A DNA stretch of 64,000 nt from contig RPFO01000312.1 in the NCBI GenBank assembly GCA_009746045.1, forward strand, positions 146,001 to 210,000, read 5' to 3'. Positions within the stretch are counted from its first letter, which is position 1; each line of letters begins with the position of its first letter. The notes below the pieces were generated by a model that worked only from the letters and a program-made list of their open reading frames with translations, had not been told where the DNA came from and did no database searches. Of the stretch, positions 23,081 through 33,600 are shown piece after piece. Origin of the DNA: Mesostigma viride. Taxonomy: Eukaryota; Streptophyta; Mesostigmatophyceae; Mesostigmatales; Mesostigmataceae. The translations under genes were made by a program, and so were the position numbers.

Positions 23081-23362
23081 CCCTATAAACCCCAGAATAA
23101 AGGTTCCCAGACCATTGTGAGAAGTATGTACAAATATACATTTCTTTTAAAATAGAATACATGGTCTGTAATGGACCTGTCAACCTTGTGTAGTCAACAG
23201 CATGAACCCCAGCCAAAACCTGGCTGTATCCTGATTAAAATCAGAGTGAGTGTACCATGGTCCATGAGCCTTAGTACAGACTAAAATACAGGTATTATGC
23301 CAGTCACAATGCTGACACTACCACACAATCTGCTCTCCAATGCCCTATAACCATGCACCAGC

Positions 23363-26300
23363 TTAGACAGCTTGCTGAGATGGGTCCATCAGAGACTGAA
23401 GAACCTTGTATTGCACTGCTGCCTTCTGCACTAGCTTGGTCAAAGCATCAGCAGGATTGTCAACCCCAGGGATATGCTCAATATTGGCCAAGGAGGACAA
23501 CTCCTTAAGAAGGAGATAATCCAAGTCCCTACTTCTGGCCATCTGCCTGTGCACAAACTGCACCATCCCCATGGAGTCTGTTTTTAGAAGAGTGGTAACC
23601 TGAAGTGGCCAAGGAGTGTTAGAAGTCATCTGATGAAGCAACTCCTTCAGATAAAGGCTTGTGTGAATGCCTTCACAAATAGCCCTGCATTCTGCCACAT
23701 CACTGCTGACAGCCACCCGTTTGTGCAGGCGACTAAACCAGCTCACCAAACTCCCCAGGCCTTCCTGTCTGAGCACAAAGAGCCCTGCAGCCCTGCCCCT
23801 GACCTTGGAGACCTGCCTGCTGTCCATTGAGCTATCCACATACAGCTCCATGCAAATGGGTTGTGATAAATCCACTGCAGACAACAGAATGCCAGATGAA
23901 GCCCTGACCTGATCAGCCACCTTGGCAGACCCTAGCTCCACCAGCATGTCATCAGGCAACCTGGCTATGACCATAAGGTCTGGCCTGGAAATGCCTGCCA
24001 CCCAAGCAACCATGCCCCTCACCATGGGACACAGTGCCTGTGTGATGGTTGGAGGAAGCTTGCTAATGAGGGTCTCTTGATAGTCATTGCCCCCCACCAG
24101 CAGCATACGCCACTCCCCTCCCTTCTTCACCAGTGTGGCCTCCATGCCCACAAACAGCAGAGGCTCATTCTCCACCTGCCATTGCTCCCTACCCAGAGGA
24201 AACTTGGACTTAATGATGGAGATCAGCTCCTTAAGCCACGACGTGGGAGCTATCAGATGTAGGTCATCCCCGTGCAGCGAAGCATACACTGGCAGGCCTT
24301 CCCATTGCCCCAGAAACAGACAGGGGTCTACAGGAGAGACCTTCAAGTTGCAATGCTCCTTCAGGAAACGGTTGAGAGTCTCCCTCCAGATTATTGGACT
24401 TGACCTCAGGCCCTCCAGGCCCTTGAGGATTTTAAGGAACTCCGTGTGGATGTCCCTTTTCCATACAGCAGGCACCCTAACATAGAAAGGCGTCTTGCCC
24501 TCCCACTTTTCCTGTGCCACATCTGCATCACCCTCCAGAAATGCCCTCTTGAAGTCTATCACCACTGAGCCATAGTCCAAGCCCTTGTTGAGAAGGCCTA
24601 GAAAGACACACAGCAGCAGCCTCCAAGTATCATGCAGCATGCCAGGGGTATACAACTCCTCAGCAGTGCACTCACCAGTACCCTTGAACTCATTCAGCAC
24701 TGGCCTGACATGTGGTACCTTGACCCCGTCCACCTCCTTCATCTTGATGACAAACTTGAGCTTGAGTAGACGTCGTGCAGGAGGCAGGTCATTGACAGGT
24801 TCCACGCATTTCTTGGAGATCCAGTCCTCCCCAGATTTAATCAGACCCAGTGTGACCTGGGGACACATAATGGGAGAGGACATGAGCTTCACCAGGCCTT
24901 GGTAGTTGATAGGGCTGTGTCCAGCAAGTGAGTGAGGACCAATGCCCAAACTGCTTGGATGACTAGCAGCTGGCAGTATGAGGTCATCAACCAAGGGCTC
25001 CTGCCCCTGGCACACTTGCACACGCTTAACCGTCCTGGTTACTGCACGTGATAGGTGAGTGGTCCTGAAATTAATCAGTGGGACCTGACCAGCCCCTTCC
25101 TTAGTCAGGAGAGAGGACGTGATCACTACCCCATCCTGGCATAGGAAATTCTGCCCCAGAAGAGCAGGTCCTTGATAGCCCTCCAAGACACAAAAAGCAG
25201 TGTCCTGTCCAAGGATAGGAATGAATACCTCACCCAGTACCTTCACGTGTACCCCGCCACTGAAGTCAGACACAAACTGATAGCTGGGTTCAGACATGCT
25301 GTACCCTGCTGCAGCCCTGGTCCCAATAATGGAGACCTGAGAATTAGTGTCTACCTCTAAGGCAGTGTCCAGCCCCAGATTGCCATGCCACCTGAGCTTG
25401 GCTACCTTGGGCTGCTTCTTGGCCCTTTGTAGAGCCCCAATCAATCCAGCCAAACTTGTCCCCCTGGGCTTGGTTAGTGCCTTGGGCTTGACAGTTGACT
25501 CCCCAGCTGTTGACCTTGCAGCCTGTTCAACAAGTACCTCTGCAACCTGGCCAGGGCTGACAGATTCCCCTGCAACAGATGTGGTCGTTGCGTCAGTGAT
25601 GTCACCTGGGACCTGAAAATCCTGCAGATCCTGTGAGCCTTGTGCCTGACTGCCCTCATTCATCAGGTTAGGCTTGACATATGACCAACTCAGCCGGTGT
25701 ACATGCTTTGGTTCGTCCTCCATGCTGACCAAGCATGCGTGGCTAGCTTCATCAACCTGGGTAACCACCCCAGGACTCCAGCTACCACGTTTGCCATAAA
25801 GGCTAGGTTCCTTCCAAGCTAGGACCTTCTGACCCACTTGTGGCTCCAGCATCTTCCAACCCCGGTCCTTCTCCCTCAGCTTGGCAAAGGTGACATGTGC
25901 AGCATGTTTCCAGCCCTCCAGCACATGTGGTGGGCACAGGCCATGATATAGACCCATTGGGCTGACAGCAACTCCATCATAGTAGAAGTTAACCCTGCTG
26001 TTCAGCTGCTGCTCCACGTTCCTCAGCCATGCACTCCTGACAAGTGCAGGTGCAGACAAGGGTACCCAGTCTTCAGAGATGATCAATTTCTTGACCTCCT
26101 GGATTGCCCTCTCGATAGCACCCTGCTGCCCATGAGCCTCCCTAGGTGTAACCAGCAACTCAGGAAGGGTAGGATCACCCTTGAGATGCTGAAACTGCAT
26201 GTCCACCTGGATCCTTGTGGTAGGAAACTTGGCTCTTACATTCTGCAGGGCAGCCAGCAAGTACCTGTTCTTCATAGAAGGTAAATGCTCCAGCACCTTG

Positions 26301-26848
26301 TATTTCGTGTACCTGTCCACGCACACCAACAGTTGCATGCCCCTGATGTGTTGGATATCACACTGCAGATCACCAATGCTCTGAGGTAGAGCTTTGGCAT
26401 GTGATTTCCTGGGCTTGTTGGAGGACAACTGGCACTTACACCGTGAGGCAGCTTGCTGACACGCCTTAAGAAGGGGTGCCCTGCCCATACGGAAGGCAAA
26501 GTTGTTTGACAGAGAAGTGGCATGCCCAAACATGTTGTGGATTCGGGCACCCAACTCCTGGTACACAGAGGAAGCAGTCCCTGGCACAGTCAGGACTGTG
26601 CTGTCAGGTTGTCCAGCATCACCATGCTGACTTCCATCCTGTTCTGACTCAGAGCCTGAGTCACCCTGCTCATGCCCAACACCTGGACCGCCAGCAGGGA
26701 CCACATGCATACCACCAGAGGCCTTCACACCCCTCTGTGGTTGTACATTGGTTTCTCTCAAAATGAGAGGTCCACCCTCGTGCCCAGCACGAGGATGCAT
26801 AGGGTCAGACATACTTACAGCTGCATCAGCTGTCAAGGACGTCTTCAT
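23363..26848 (-). CDS. copia B pol: integrase-protease-RT-RNase H
   Basis: 1161 residues in one open frame. Zinc-binding region H104/H109 and C137-x-C139; integrase core D164, D216, E246 (HGQQGAIERA); barrel-like domain 336-390 with GKRGSWSPGVVTQV; aspartic protease EVDTNSQVSII (D500) and ALLGQNFL (562-569); RT with D765 (VIDFKRAFLEGD), GLEGLRSSPIIW and HGDD at 859-862; RNase H from about 1000 (YVDSSMD, SSDVAECRAICE, KTDSMGMVQFVH, VDNPADALTK). The protease between integrase and RT is not the textbook copia order. The frame is open upstream through to the gag UGA, so the natural product is a gag-pol fusion; the ATG at 26846-26848 may not be used. Confidence 0.94.
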   Translation of the reverse strand: MKTSLTADAAVSMSDPMHPRAGHEGGPLILRETNVQPQRGVKASGGMHVVPAGGPGVGHEQGDSGSESEQDGSQHGDAGQPDSTVLTVPGTASSVYQELGARIHNMFGHATSLSNNFAFRMGRAPLLKACQQAASRCKCQLSSNKPRKSHAKALPQSIGDLQCDIQHIRGMQLLVCVDRYTKYKVLEHLPSMKNRYLLAALQNVRAKFPTTRIQVDMQFQHLKGDPTLPELLVTPREAHGQQGAIERAIQEVKKLIISEDWVPLSAPALVRSAWLRNVEQQLNSRVNFYYDGVAVSPMGLYHGLCPPHVLEGWKHAAHVTFAKLREKDRGWKMLEPQVGQKVLAWKEPSLYGKRGSWSPGVVTQVDEASHACLVSMEDEPKHVHRLSWSYVKPNLMNEGSQAQGSQDLQDFQVPGDITDATTTSVAGESVSPGQVAEVLVEQAARSTAGESTVKPKALTKPRGTSLAGLIGALQRAKKQPKVAKLRWHGNLGLDTALEVDTNSQVSIIGTRAAAGYSMSEPSYQFVSDFSGGVHVKVLGEVFIPILGQDTAFCVLEGYQGPALLGQNFLCQDGVVITSSLLTKEGAGQVPLINFRTTHLSRAVTRTVKRVQVCQGQEPLVDDLILPAASHPSSLGIGPHSLAGHSPINYQGLVKLMSSPIMCPQVTLGLIKSGEDWISKKCVEPVNDLPPARRLLKLKFVIKMKEVDGVKVPHVRPVLNEFKGTGECTAEELYTPGMLHDTWRLLLCVFLGLLNKGLDYGSVVIDFKRAFLEGDADVAQEKWEGKTPFYVRVPAVWKRDIHTEFLKILKGLEGLRSSPIIWRETLNRFLKEHCNLKVSPVDPCLFLGQWEGLPVYASLHGDDLHLIAPTSWLKELISIIKSKFPLGREQWQVENEPLLFVGMEATLVKKGGEWRMLLVGGNDYQETLISKLPPTITQALCPMVRGMVAWVAGISRPDLMVIARLPDDMLVELGSAKVADQVRASSGILLSAVDLSQPICMELYVDSSMDSRQVSKVRGRAAGLFVLRQEGLGSLVSWFSRLHKRVAVSSDVAECRAICEGIHTSLYLKELLHQMTSNTPWPLQVTTLLKTDSMGMVQFVHRQMARSRDLDYLLLKELSSLANIEHIPGVDNPADALTKLVQKAAVQYKVLQSLMDPSQQAV

Positions 26849-26983
26849 AGGAACCTGTACCTCTCCAGGTGACCTGGGGCCACACTGAACCTGGAGATCA
26901 CCCTCTTGTTGCCCAGATATAAAATCTGCATTGGAGCACCTGGCCTCCCCCTTGGGTGAATTAAGGTGTGTAGGGGTTGCCTC

Positions 26984-26992
26984 AGACAGTCA
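26984..26992 (-). promoter_or_regulatory. gag UGA stop in readthrough context, copia B
   Basis: Sense reads CAG-TGA-CTG, and the frame is open from here into pol. UGA followed by CUN is the known leaky context for stop readthrough. A and C copies also have UGA-CUN. Confidence 0.72.
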
Positions 26993-28105
26993 CTGCTCCT
27001 TGTTGTCTTCTTGCTGACTGCCCTTTGAAGGCTGGCCTGCCTGGGACTTGTTGTTGTTCTTCTTGTTGTTGTTGTTATTCTTGTTGCTGCCCTGGCCCTG
27101 GGACTTCTTGAAGCTGGGACACTCCTTCTTGATGTGCCCCCACCCCTTGCACAGGTAGCATTGTATCTTGGACTTGCCCTGGCCACTGCCCCCATTGTCA
27201 GACGCGTTGCCCTGCTTGGGCTGACCACCCACCCGCCTGAACACCGACTTGGAGTGTGACCTCCTGTCAGAATCAGGTGAATGATCTCCCTTGCGCTTGT
27301 GATGGTTGCCCCTACGCCCTCCTTGGCTTCGGTCAGCCTCAGACGTCTTGGAGCCACCCTGGGTACGCCCGCCTGCCTGGGTAGCCTTCACTGCTGGCAC
27401 TCCACCCTCAAACAGCTCCTCTGCCTCGAGAGCTTGTTTAATGATGACCTTGTAGGCCTTCAGGGTAGAGTGTGGGGCACACATGACTTTTAAGGAGCCA
27501 CGTGTCGCCTTATCCAGCCCAGAAACCTTGAGCCAGTTGGTTAGGGCTATGTTATCAGCGACATTAAAGCCGTGAGCCCTGCCCTCCTCAACCATCTTAC
27601 AATAGTTGAGAAAGTTCTGGATCAGGTCCCCCTTGACCTCCCACCCTTGGTACTTGTCCTGCCAATGGATGCCGACCTTCTTTCGTTGGTCCTCCAGCAG
27701 CTCCTTCAGCTCAGCCACGTACAGTGCCCAGGCCTTATTGGCCTTTTTGCACTCCCTGGTTAGGTCCTTAATCTGGTCAGTACACTTGCCAAAAGTGCTA
27801 CTGCCTATCCAGATTTGATAGTAATTTGTACCACCGTACAAGCTAGGGAACCCTTCCAATCCCTCCACAAACTCTTCAGCCTGCTTAGGCTTGGAGTCTG
27901 AGGTTACAGGCTGCAACTGATTGACAATTAAAAGACCCTGTGTGGTAAGATCAAAGCCATGAATAGCTTGTGCATTATTATTATTGTGAGGAAGGTTGGT
28001 AATCTCTCCGGTAAGCCCCACGTCATCTACGTGAGCGGTTCCACTACCAGCACCCCCATTATTATTCCCACTGGCTGGACCCTTGCTACGGCGTCCCTCA
28101 GCCAT
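26990..28105 (-). CDS. copia B gag
   Basis: 371 residues. An Asn/Gly-rich N-terminus, a helical capsid-like region (about 75-230) with conserved Trp residues, a Lys/Arg-rich stretch, a zinc knuckle C316-x2-C319-x4-H324-x4-C329, and a Gln/Asn/Lys tail. It forms the particle and binds element RNA. The stop TGA (26990-26992) is in frame with pol, so gag is also the N-terminal part of the gag-pol fusion. No frameshift seen. Confidence 0.9.
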   Translation of the reverse strand: MAEGRRSKGPASGNNNGGAGSGTAHVDDVGLTGEITNLPHNNNNAQAIHGFDLTTQGLLIVNQLQPVTSDSKPKQAEEFVEGLEGFPSLYGGTNYYQIWIGSSTFGKCTDQIKDLTRECKKANKAWALYVAELKELLEDQRKKVGIHWQDKYQGWEVKGDLIQNFLNYCKMVEEGRAHGFNVADNIALTNWLKVSGLDKATRGSLKVMCAPHSTLKAYKVIIKQALEAEELFEGGVPAVKATQAGGRTQGGSKTSEADRSQGGRRGNHHKRKGDHSPDSDRRSHSKSVFRRVGGQPKQGNASDNGGSGQGKSKIQCYLCKGWGHIKKECPSFKKSQGQGSNKNNNNNKKNNNKSQAGQPSKGSQQEDNKEQ

Positions 28106-28273
28106 CCTGCACTACCAGCTATTCAAAGAACACCTTAACAAAGCAGCAGAAAATATGTACAAAATTTTTGTGTCGCCACTGCCGCCTGCGCCGGTGTCGC
28201 TGCCGCCCCGCGAATTGCCGCCGAAATTCGACAAAAAAATGTCGACAAGTACTGCAGAAGAAAATTAGGCCGA

Positions 28274-28982
28274 CTAGTAGTCAAGGCCCCTGAAGTCGCA
28301 GTACGTGTATACGAACTCACGATCCTCCATATCCAGCTCCGGACCTGCACCGGTATGAATTAAAACCGGCGTGCTCCCCGCCGCGTAAGTTGCGACGCGC
28401 CGACGCGCGACGAGGCGCAGAGGATGTGTAAAGATCGTCAATAATTCCCACCCCGCGGGAATCCACTCTCGCACAGAGGCGAGAAATGCCACCAGGTTAA
28501 TTAAAACCTGGCGCTCACGACTGCGTACGCCGCGAGTGAGCAGCGATAACAGCGCGAGATCCTGAAACAAATTTGTTGACACCGCCGGCGCGCCCCCCGT
28601 GCGAAGCGATGCCCAGTTTTGCAGGTTTCTCTGGTAACCGGTGAGTGAAGAGAGGACGTTGTCCAACTCCTCAATGGCAGTCGTGACTTCGGTCACCGAC
28701 CGCAAACCTCCCCGCACCTGGACCGTAAATGTCGATAAAATGTTTCGAATCTGGTCCAACAGCGCGGATTGCCGGCACCAGTGCTGGCAAATCGGGGTCC
28801 TCGGGGTTATCCCCGAGCAATGCGTGAGCTGCACGCTGCTGACGATGAAGCTCGTCGAGCGAAACTGTAACTTCGTCGAGCAATTGTTGCCACGACGGCA
28901 CAGTTGGTCTTGACGAAGAACCAGCCGGCGGAGCGGCTATTTCCTCATCGTCCGGAATCCGAAATTCTTCCGAATTTGGCAT
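28274..28982 (-). pseudogene. copia B leader ORF with one frameshift
   Basis: The ATG at 28982 lies only 24 bases after the 5' LTR. The first frame (MPNSEEFRIPDDEEI...) gives about 70 plausible residues, with a helical segment ending ALLGDNPEDPDLPALVPAIRA. It is then out of frame, while the matching continuation, LLDQIRNILSTF..., lies in the next frame and runs to the stop at 28274. One base gained or lost near 28765-28775 explains this. Since gag and pol of B are intact, it may be a recent mutation, a sequencing error or a recoding site. Largely helical and leucine-rich; function unknown. Confidence 0.65.
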
Positions 28983-29006
28983 CTTTTTGACAGAGCGTGT
29001 AATACG

Positions 29007-29623
29007 AGTTGTGAGGGTAAGAATGCCACGAATTCCGCCATGGTTCTTGCAGGAAGTTGCCTTTATTAATAATCAGGAAACACAGACGTAAGTCACGTCA
29101 CTTCCAAGACTGCACGCAGCACAGACGACAGGGTCGCAGTGCCAAGAGAACGTGCACGCAAGAACTAGCGTCCCGGTGTGACCAAGTCACTCATATAGCT
29201 TGCTAGGGACGCGTCCAAGTATTCAGCTGCACTGTCACAGCTGAACTGTCAATCAATTGATTACACAGACTCTGGCACGCCTTTGGCGCGCAGATCTATC
29301 AATTGTCCATACGGCTAGTCCTGTGGACCTATCCGTACACTAGTCAGCATCAATTGTCTCATAGGTCCTGGCGCGCTACAGCACGCCTACCTATCAATTG
29401 ACCATCAAGTCCTGTACAAGTCCTGTCAACGTCCTGCGGACTATCAAAGTGACACTTGTACATCCTGTGTCCGTACGCGCCCACAGTGGCGCGCCGGGTA
29501 CTGTCGGCACAGCCTAGGAAACGTCATAACTTTTACGTTCCTTAACCAAATGAGGCGTTCAAGGTGCCGTTGGAAAGAGCGTAACAATCTCTATCCATCT
29601 AACGTAAATCCTTTACGTTAACT
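29007..29623 (-). repeat. 5' LTR of copia B
   Basis: 617 bp, near-identical to 21797-22413. Confidence 0.92.
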
Positions 29624-29662
29624 GTATGTATGTATGTATGTATGTATGTATGTATGTATGTA
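29624..29662. repeat. (TATG)n microsatellite, middle part
   Basis: TATG repeats between the right end of copia B and the left inverted end at 29663. Confidence 0.9.
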
Positions 29663-30689
29663 CAGTACCAACCCGCGGTAACGCAACTAGTTACGCAACT
29701 AATCAAAAAAAATTAAATGACGTATTTATATGAAGGAAGTGTAGGGCTATCCAACGCCACCTTCCGTTGCGTAAAAGCTTATGTCTACAGAAAGATACGG
29801 GGTCAGGAAGAATCGCCATAGCCAGTTCCGCAAGTGGCACTCACCGATTTTGCGGTTCCGCAACGAGGGAGAAACGGGGAGAAACGCAACAAACATGGGG
29901 TACCCTCGATGTAGGGGCCAATAATGAACTGACGCGTTGCGGTTAAAAAGGATGCGGCGGAAGTCAGAAGTCTGAAATTCGATCCTCAGTTATTTACGTC
30001 TGGCTTCCTCGTATTTACGAAAGGTGCGTAAGGGCTGCCACCGGTACGTACAGCCGCCATGGCATATCGACGTGTTAAAATTTGGCATACACGCCAAAAT
30101 TAATTTTGCCCGACAGGCTCATGAAATATAATGTGTTCGCTTGGACTGTTTATATGTACTGAAAGCATAGCATCATTGACGATGGCTTGTGCGAAATCCT
30201 CACATTAATATGTAAAGTACTAATCGTGGATCGGACGTGCATAACGTGCATGTACCAAAAAATTTGTGGGCGCGGTGTACGTATTTTTCACACTTGATCA
30301 TCGTGAACCGGCGTGTACCCTCGTCCGGCGCACGCATTACATACTACATACACGTGTACGTACGACAGGACAACAGCTATCTATCAATGATGATAGATAG
30401 CTGTTTGTCCTGTCGGTCATTGATAGATAGCTGTTGTCCTGTCGGAGATAGTACAACAATTACAATACATTATCACTTGATCTTAGCTTGCAATTTATAA
30501 ACATTAAATCATCATTTTTAAAAGGAACAAATATAATTGATCATCCACAAGTCCGCCTGTAAGTGGGTGCACACGGGTGTACACTACGGGTGTACACAGG
30601 TGTACACGCCGGGTGTATTATGTAGTAGAAACAGCCCGGTACATGCTCTACTACCAGTCTGCCACACGCTAAGTGTCGTTGGTATGTAG

Positions 30690-30880
30690 CTAGTGGCGTG
30701 ACCCACAACGTCGTTGTGGGTCACGCTCCACTTCGGTCTACTGCCACACGCCGTGTCGGCGCTTGGTATCTACATCTATGTGGTGGCGTGACCCACAACG
30801 TCGTTGTGGGTCACGCTCCACTTCGGTCTATGTACTGCCATGCCACACGCTAAGTGTCGGCGCTTGGTATGTAAGCTTAC
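30690..30880. repeat. two copies of an 88-bp unit with inner palindrome
   Basis: Each unit holds GCGTGACCCACAACG and its complement as an inverted repeat, followed by CTCCACTTCGGTCTA. Copies near 30693 and 30781, then a decayed third. Confidence 0.8.
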
Positions 30881-30989
30881 TGTATTTAGTCATTTTAGTG
30901 GCGTGATCCACAACGAAGCCGATACATGTGTACCCTCATCTGACACTTATGTACTAATACCGTCTCTGACACATATGTAAGTACTAATA

Positions 30990-31440
30990 ATGCCGTCTCC
31001 CAAGGTACGCAATCTACCGACTTGCGTGCTCAAGGGGCCGGTTTTCCCCCGGGTGCGCACTTCTCAGAATCGCACGACCACACCGCGCGCAACCTGGAGT
31101 GTGCGTTTGAAAGAAAACAATGCCATTTCCAAAGGTGTAGGTACGCAATCTATCGACTTTACTAGGGAGTGCGTAACTAGGGAGTGCGCAAGGGGCCGGT
31201 TTCCCCCCGGGTGCGCACTTCTCAGAATCGCACAACCACACCGCGCGCAACCTGGAGTGTGCGTTTGAAAGAAAACAATGCCATTTCCAAAGGTGTAGGT
31301 ACGCAATCTATCGACTTTACTAGGGAGTGCGTAACGAGGGAGTGCGCAAGGGGCCGGTTTCCCCCCGGGTGCGCACTTCTCAGAATCGCACGACCACACC
31401 GTGCAACCTGAAGTGCGTGAATTGGCACCGTGCGCGTTTC
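30990..31440. repeat. 158-bp tandem repeat, nearly three copies
   Basis: The block with CAAGGGGCCGGTTT and TCAGAATCGCAC returns at a spacing of exactly 158 bp (31042, 31200, 31358 as the end of CCGGT). Frames inside run through all copies and should not be taken as genes. Confidence 0.9.
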
Positions 31441-32200
31441 GGAAATGCACGACTTAGCCATGGCGGCTTTGCACCCGTGCTTGCAATTTACTGTACGTTT
31501 GCGGACGAATTTCCCGGCCAAACTCAGGAAATAGAGCTTATACGTCCCAAATATGATTCGGATCAATTTTTAGCTCGCGGGGATGCGATTTACCACGTGC
31601 CGTCAGTGTTCTTGCTGGGAAAAACTGCGATCAGGCAGGTTCGACGGAATTGATTACTACAAGTGCTTTACGGCGCAACCCGGCGGGTGTCTAGGTTTAT
31701 TTAATTACTTGTTATCATGCATCGTCGTTGAATATAGGCAGCGGCAGTAAAGATTTGACGATTTTGACCACTCTGTCACATCACAGCTTGTGTGCCGCAA
31801 AGTGCCGCTTTTGCGGGCACTGCCTGGGCCAAGGTAACGTTAGCCATGCAAGGTATGGCTGGTTTATCGTTCCCCCATGGTTTCCTGACGTTTGTAAATG
31901 AATTTAATCTTGTGAGGCGTTGTCACTTTTCAGCCTTGATGATCTTTCTCGACCGTTGCCTGGCCCTCTCTAAAGCCCTCTTTTTTTACCATGCAAATGC
32001 CACACCATGGTGTGGTAGTGCATGTTTCTAACGCTAAATGCGTTGAATAACATTCATAGATGTTATTTATTCTTTTGCTACGTTCATATTGCGTGATTGT
32101 TTGGCCATGGGCTGCTTCAAGGGTGCTTTCAAGCTTATACGGGTGATAGAAAATCTTGGTGACAAACCATGGGCATAATGTGCCAGTCAGTATGCTGGCC
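31425..32200 (+). repeat. diverged third copy of E-like sequence
   Basis: Scattered matches in the same order as 990-1700 of E1, for example the blocks around CATGGCGGCTT, CTTGCTGG(G/A)A and GCCTGGGCCAAGGTAA. No TTAA inverted ends remain. Confidence 0.65.
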
Positions 32201-32269
32201 ATGTCATGTCAAAATAAACAGTTTAGCCAGGAGGAGGAGGATTATAAGATGCTGAGCTGGGCTTACAAC

Positions 32270-32470
32270 TGTTTAGGGTTTAGGGTTGTGATGGTTGGAT
32301 GGTTGGGGGCTGCAGCTAGCGTGCGTGGATAAATAGTGGTTGGATGGTGAGGATTTGCTGCCATGTGTGCATGGATGGTGGTGGGATGGTGGGGGGTTGC
32401 AGCCATGCATGCGTGGATGGTGGTGGGATGGTGGGGGGGTGCAGCCATGCGTGCATGGATGGTGGTTGCA
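32270..32470. repeat. minisatellite, about 50-bp unit
   Basis: Units of GGATGGTGGGG...TGCAGCCATGC(A/G)TG repeat here and, in inverted orientation, at 33005-33600. Confidence 0.85.
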
Positions 32471-32520
32471 ACTGCCCATTGTTCATGATCCAGGAAATTT
32501 ACGGCTAGACTATGCGAAGT

Positions 32521-32930
32521 TGAATTGAATTATTTAAATTGAATAGAATTGAATTGAACTGAACTGACTTGAATTGAATTGAATTGAATTGAATTGAATT
32601 GAATTGAATTGAATTGAATTGAATTGAATTGAATTGAATTGAATTGAATTGAATTGAATTGAATTGAATTGAATTGAATTGAATTGAATTGAATTGAATT
32701 GAATTGAATTGAATTGAATTGAATTGAATTGAATTGAATTGAATTGAATTGAATTGAATTGAATTGAATTGAATTGAATTGAATTGAATTGATTGAATTG
32801 AATTGTCAATTGAATTGTCAATTGAGTTGTCAATTGAATTGTCAATTGAGTTGTCAATTGAATTGTCAATTGAATTGTCAATTGAATTGTCAATTGAATT
32901 GTCAATTGTCAATTGTCAATTGAACTAAAT
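32521..32930. repeat. (GAATT)n array passing into (GTCAATTGAATT)n
   Basis: About 300 bases of 5-bp repeats followed by a longer variant unit. The long minus-strand frames of Asn-Ser-Ile-Gln repeats are repeat artefacts. Confidence 0.95.
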
Positions 32931-33004
32931 TTCGTCTCATTTAATCAGTAAGCTTACTTTAATCCATTAATTATAATCCATGACTTAGAAGTATCAAGAA
33001 GTCC

Positions 33005-33600
33005 CTACATCCCCACCATCAAGGACTCCCTACACCCCCATCATCCAACTACCATCCACGCACGCATGGCTGCAACCCCCCACTATCAAACCATCATCCA
33101 CGCACACATGGCTGCAGCCCACCACCATCAAACAACCATTAATGCATGCATGGCAGCATCCCCCCACCATCCAACCACCATCCACGCATGCATGGCTGCA
33201 CCCCCCACCATCCAACCACCATCCACGCACACATGGCTGCAACCCCCCATCTTCCAACCACCATCCACGCACACATGGCTGCAACCCCCCACCATCAAAC
33301 CACCATCGGCACGCATGCATGGCAGCAAAACCTCACCATCCAACCACCATCCACGCATGCATGGCTGAACCCCCCACAATCCAACCACCATCCACGCACA
33401 ACACATGGCTGCAACCCCCCACCATCCAACCATCATCCACGCACACATGGCTGCAGCCCACCACCATCAAACAACCATTAGTGCATGCATGGCAGCAATC
33501 CCTCGCCATCCAACCACCATCCACACACGCATTGCTGCAGCCCCCCACCATTCAAGCACCATCCACGCACATACGCCATCACCTCCTACAGTAATGTCCA
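33005..33600. repeat. minisatellite, inverted relative to 32270-32470
   Basis: Same unit as the left array, read as CCATCCACGCACACATGGC and similar. About twelve units. Confidence 0.88.

Larger units (their letters stand above)
22414..23362 (-). other. 3' UTR of copia B
   Basis: About 950 bp without an ORF. It contains the T-arm-like motif (23063-23080), the GGCGCC double hairpin (22901-22920) and the polypurine tract beside the LTR. Confidence 0.75.
21797..29623 (-). mobile_element. copia element B (minus strand), nearly intact
   Basis: Two 617-bp LTRs (21797-22413 and 29007-29623) that I found to differ at three positions, so a recent insertion. Target duplication GTATG on both sides, inside a TATG microsatellite. 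On the minus strand: LTR, leader ORF, gag, UGA, pol, 3' UTR, polypurine tract AAAGAAAAGAAGGGATTGG, LTR. Gag and pol are open; only the leader carries a frameshift. This is the best reference copy for the lineage in the window. Confidence 0.94.

Noticed and set aside
30990-31566. Overlapping 75-128 codon ORFs
   Set aside because: They arise from the 158-bp tandem repeat.
32505-32912. Frames of Asn-Ser-Ile-Gln-Phe repeats
   Set aside because: Translation of the GAATT array.
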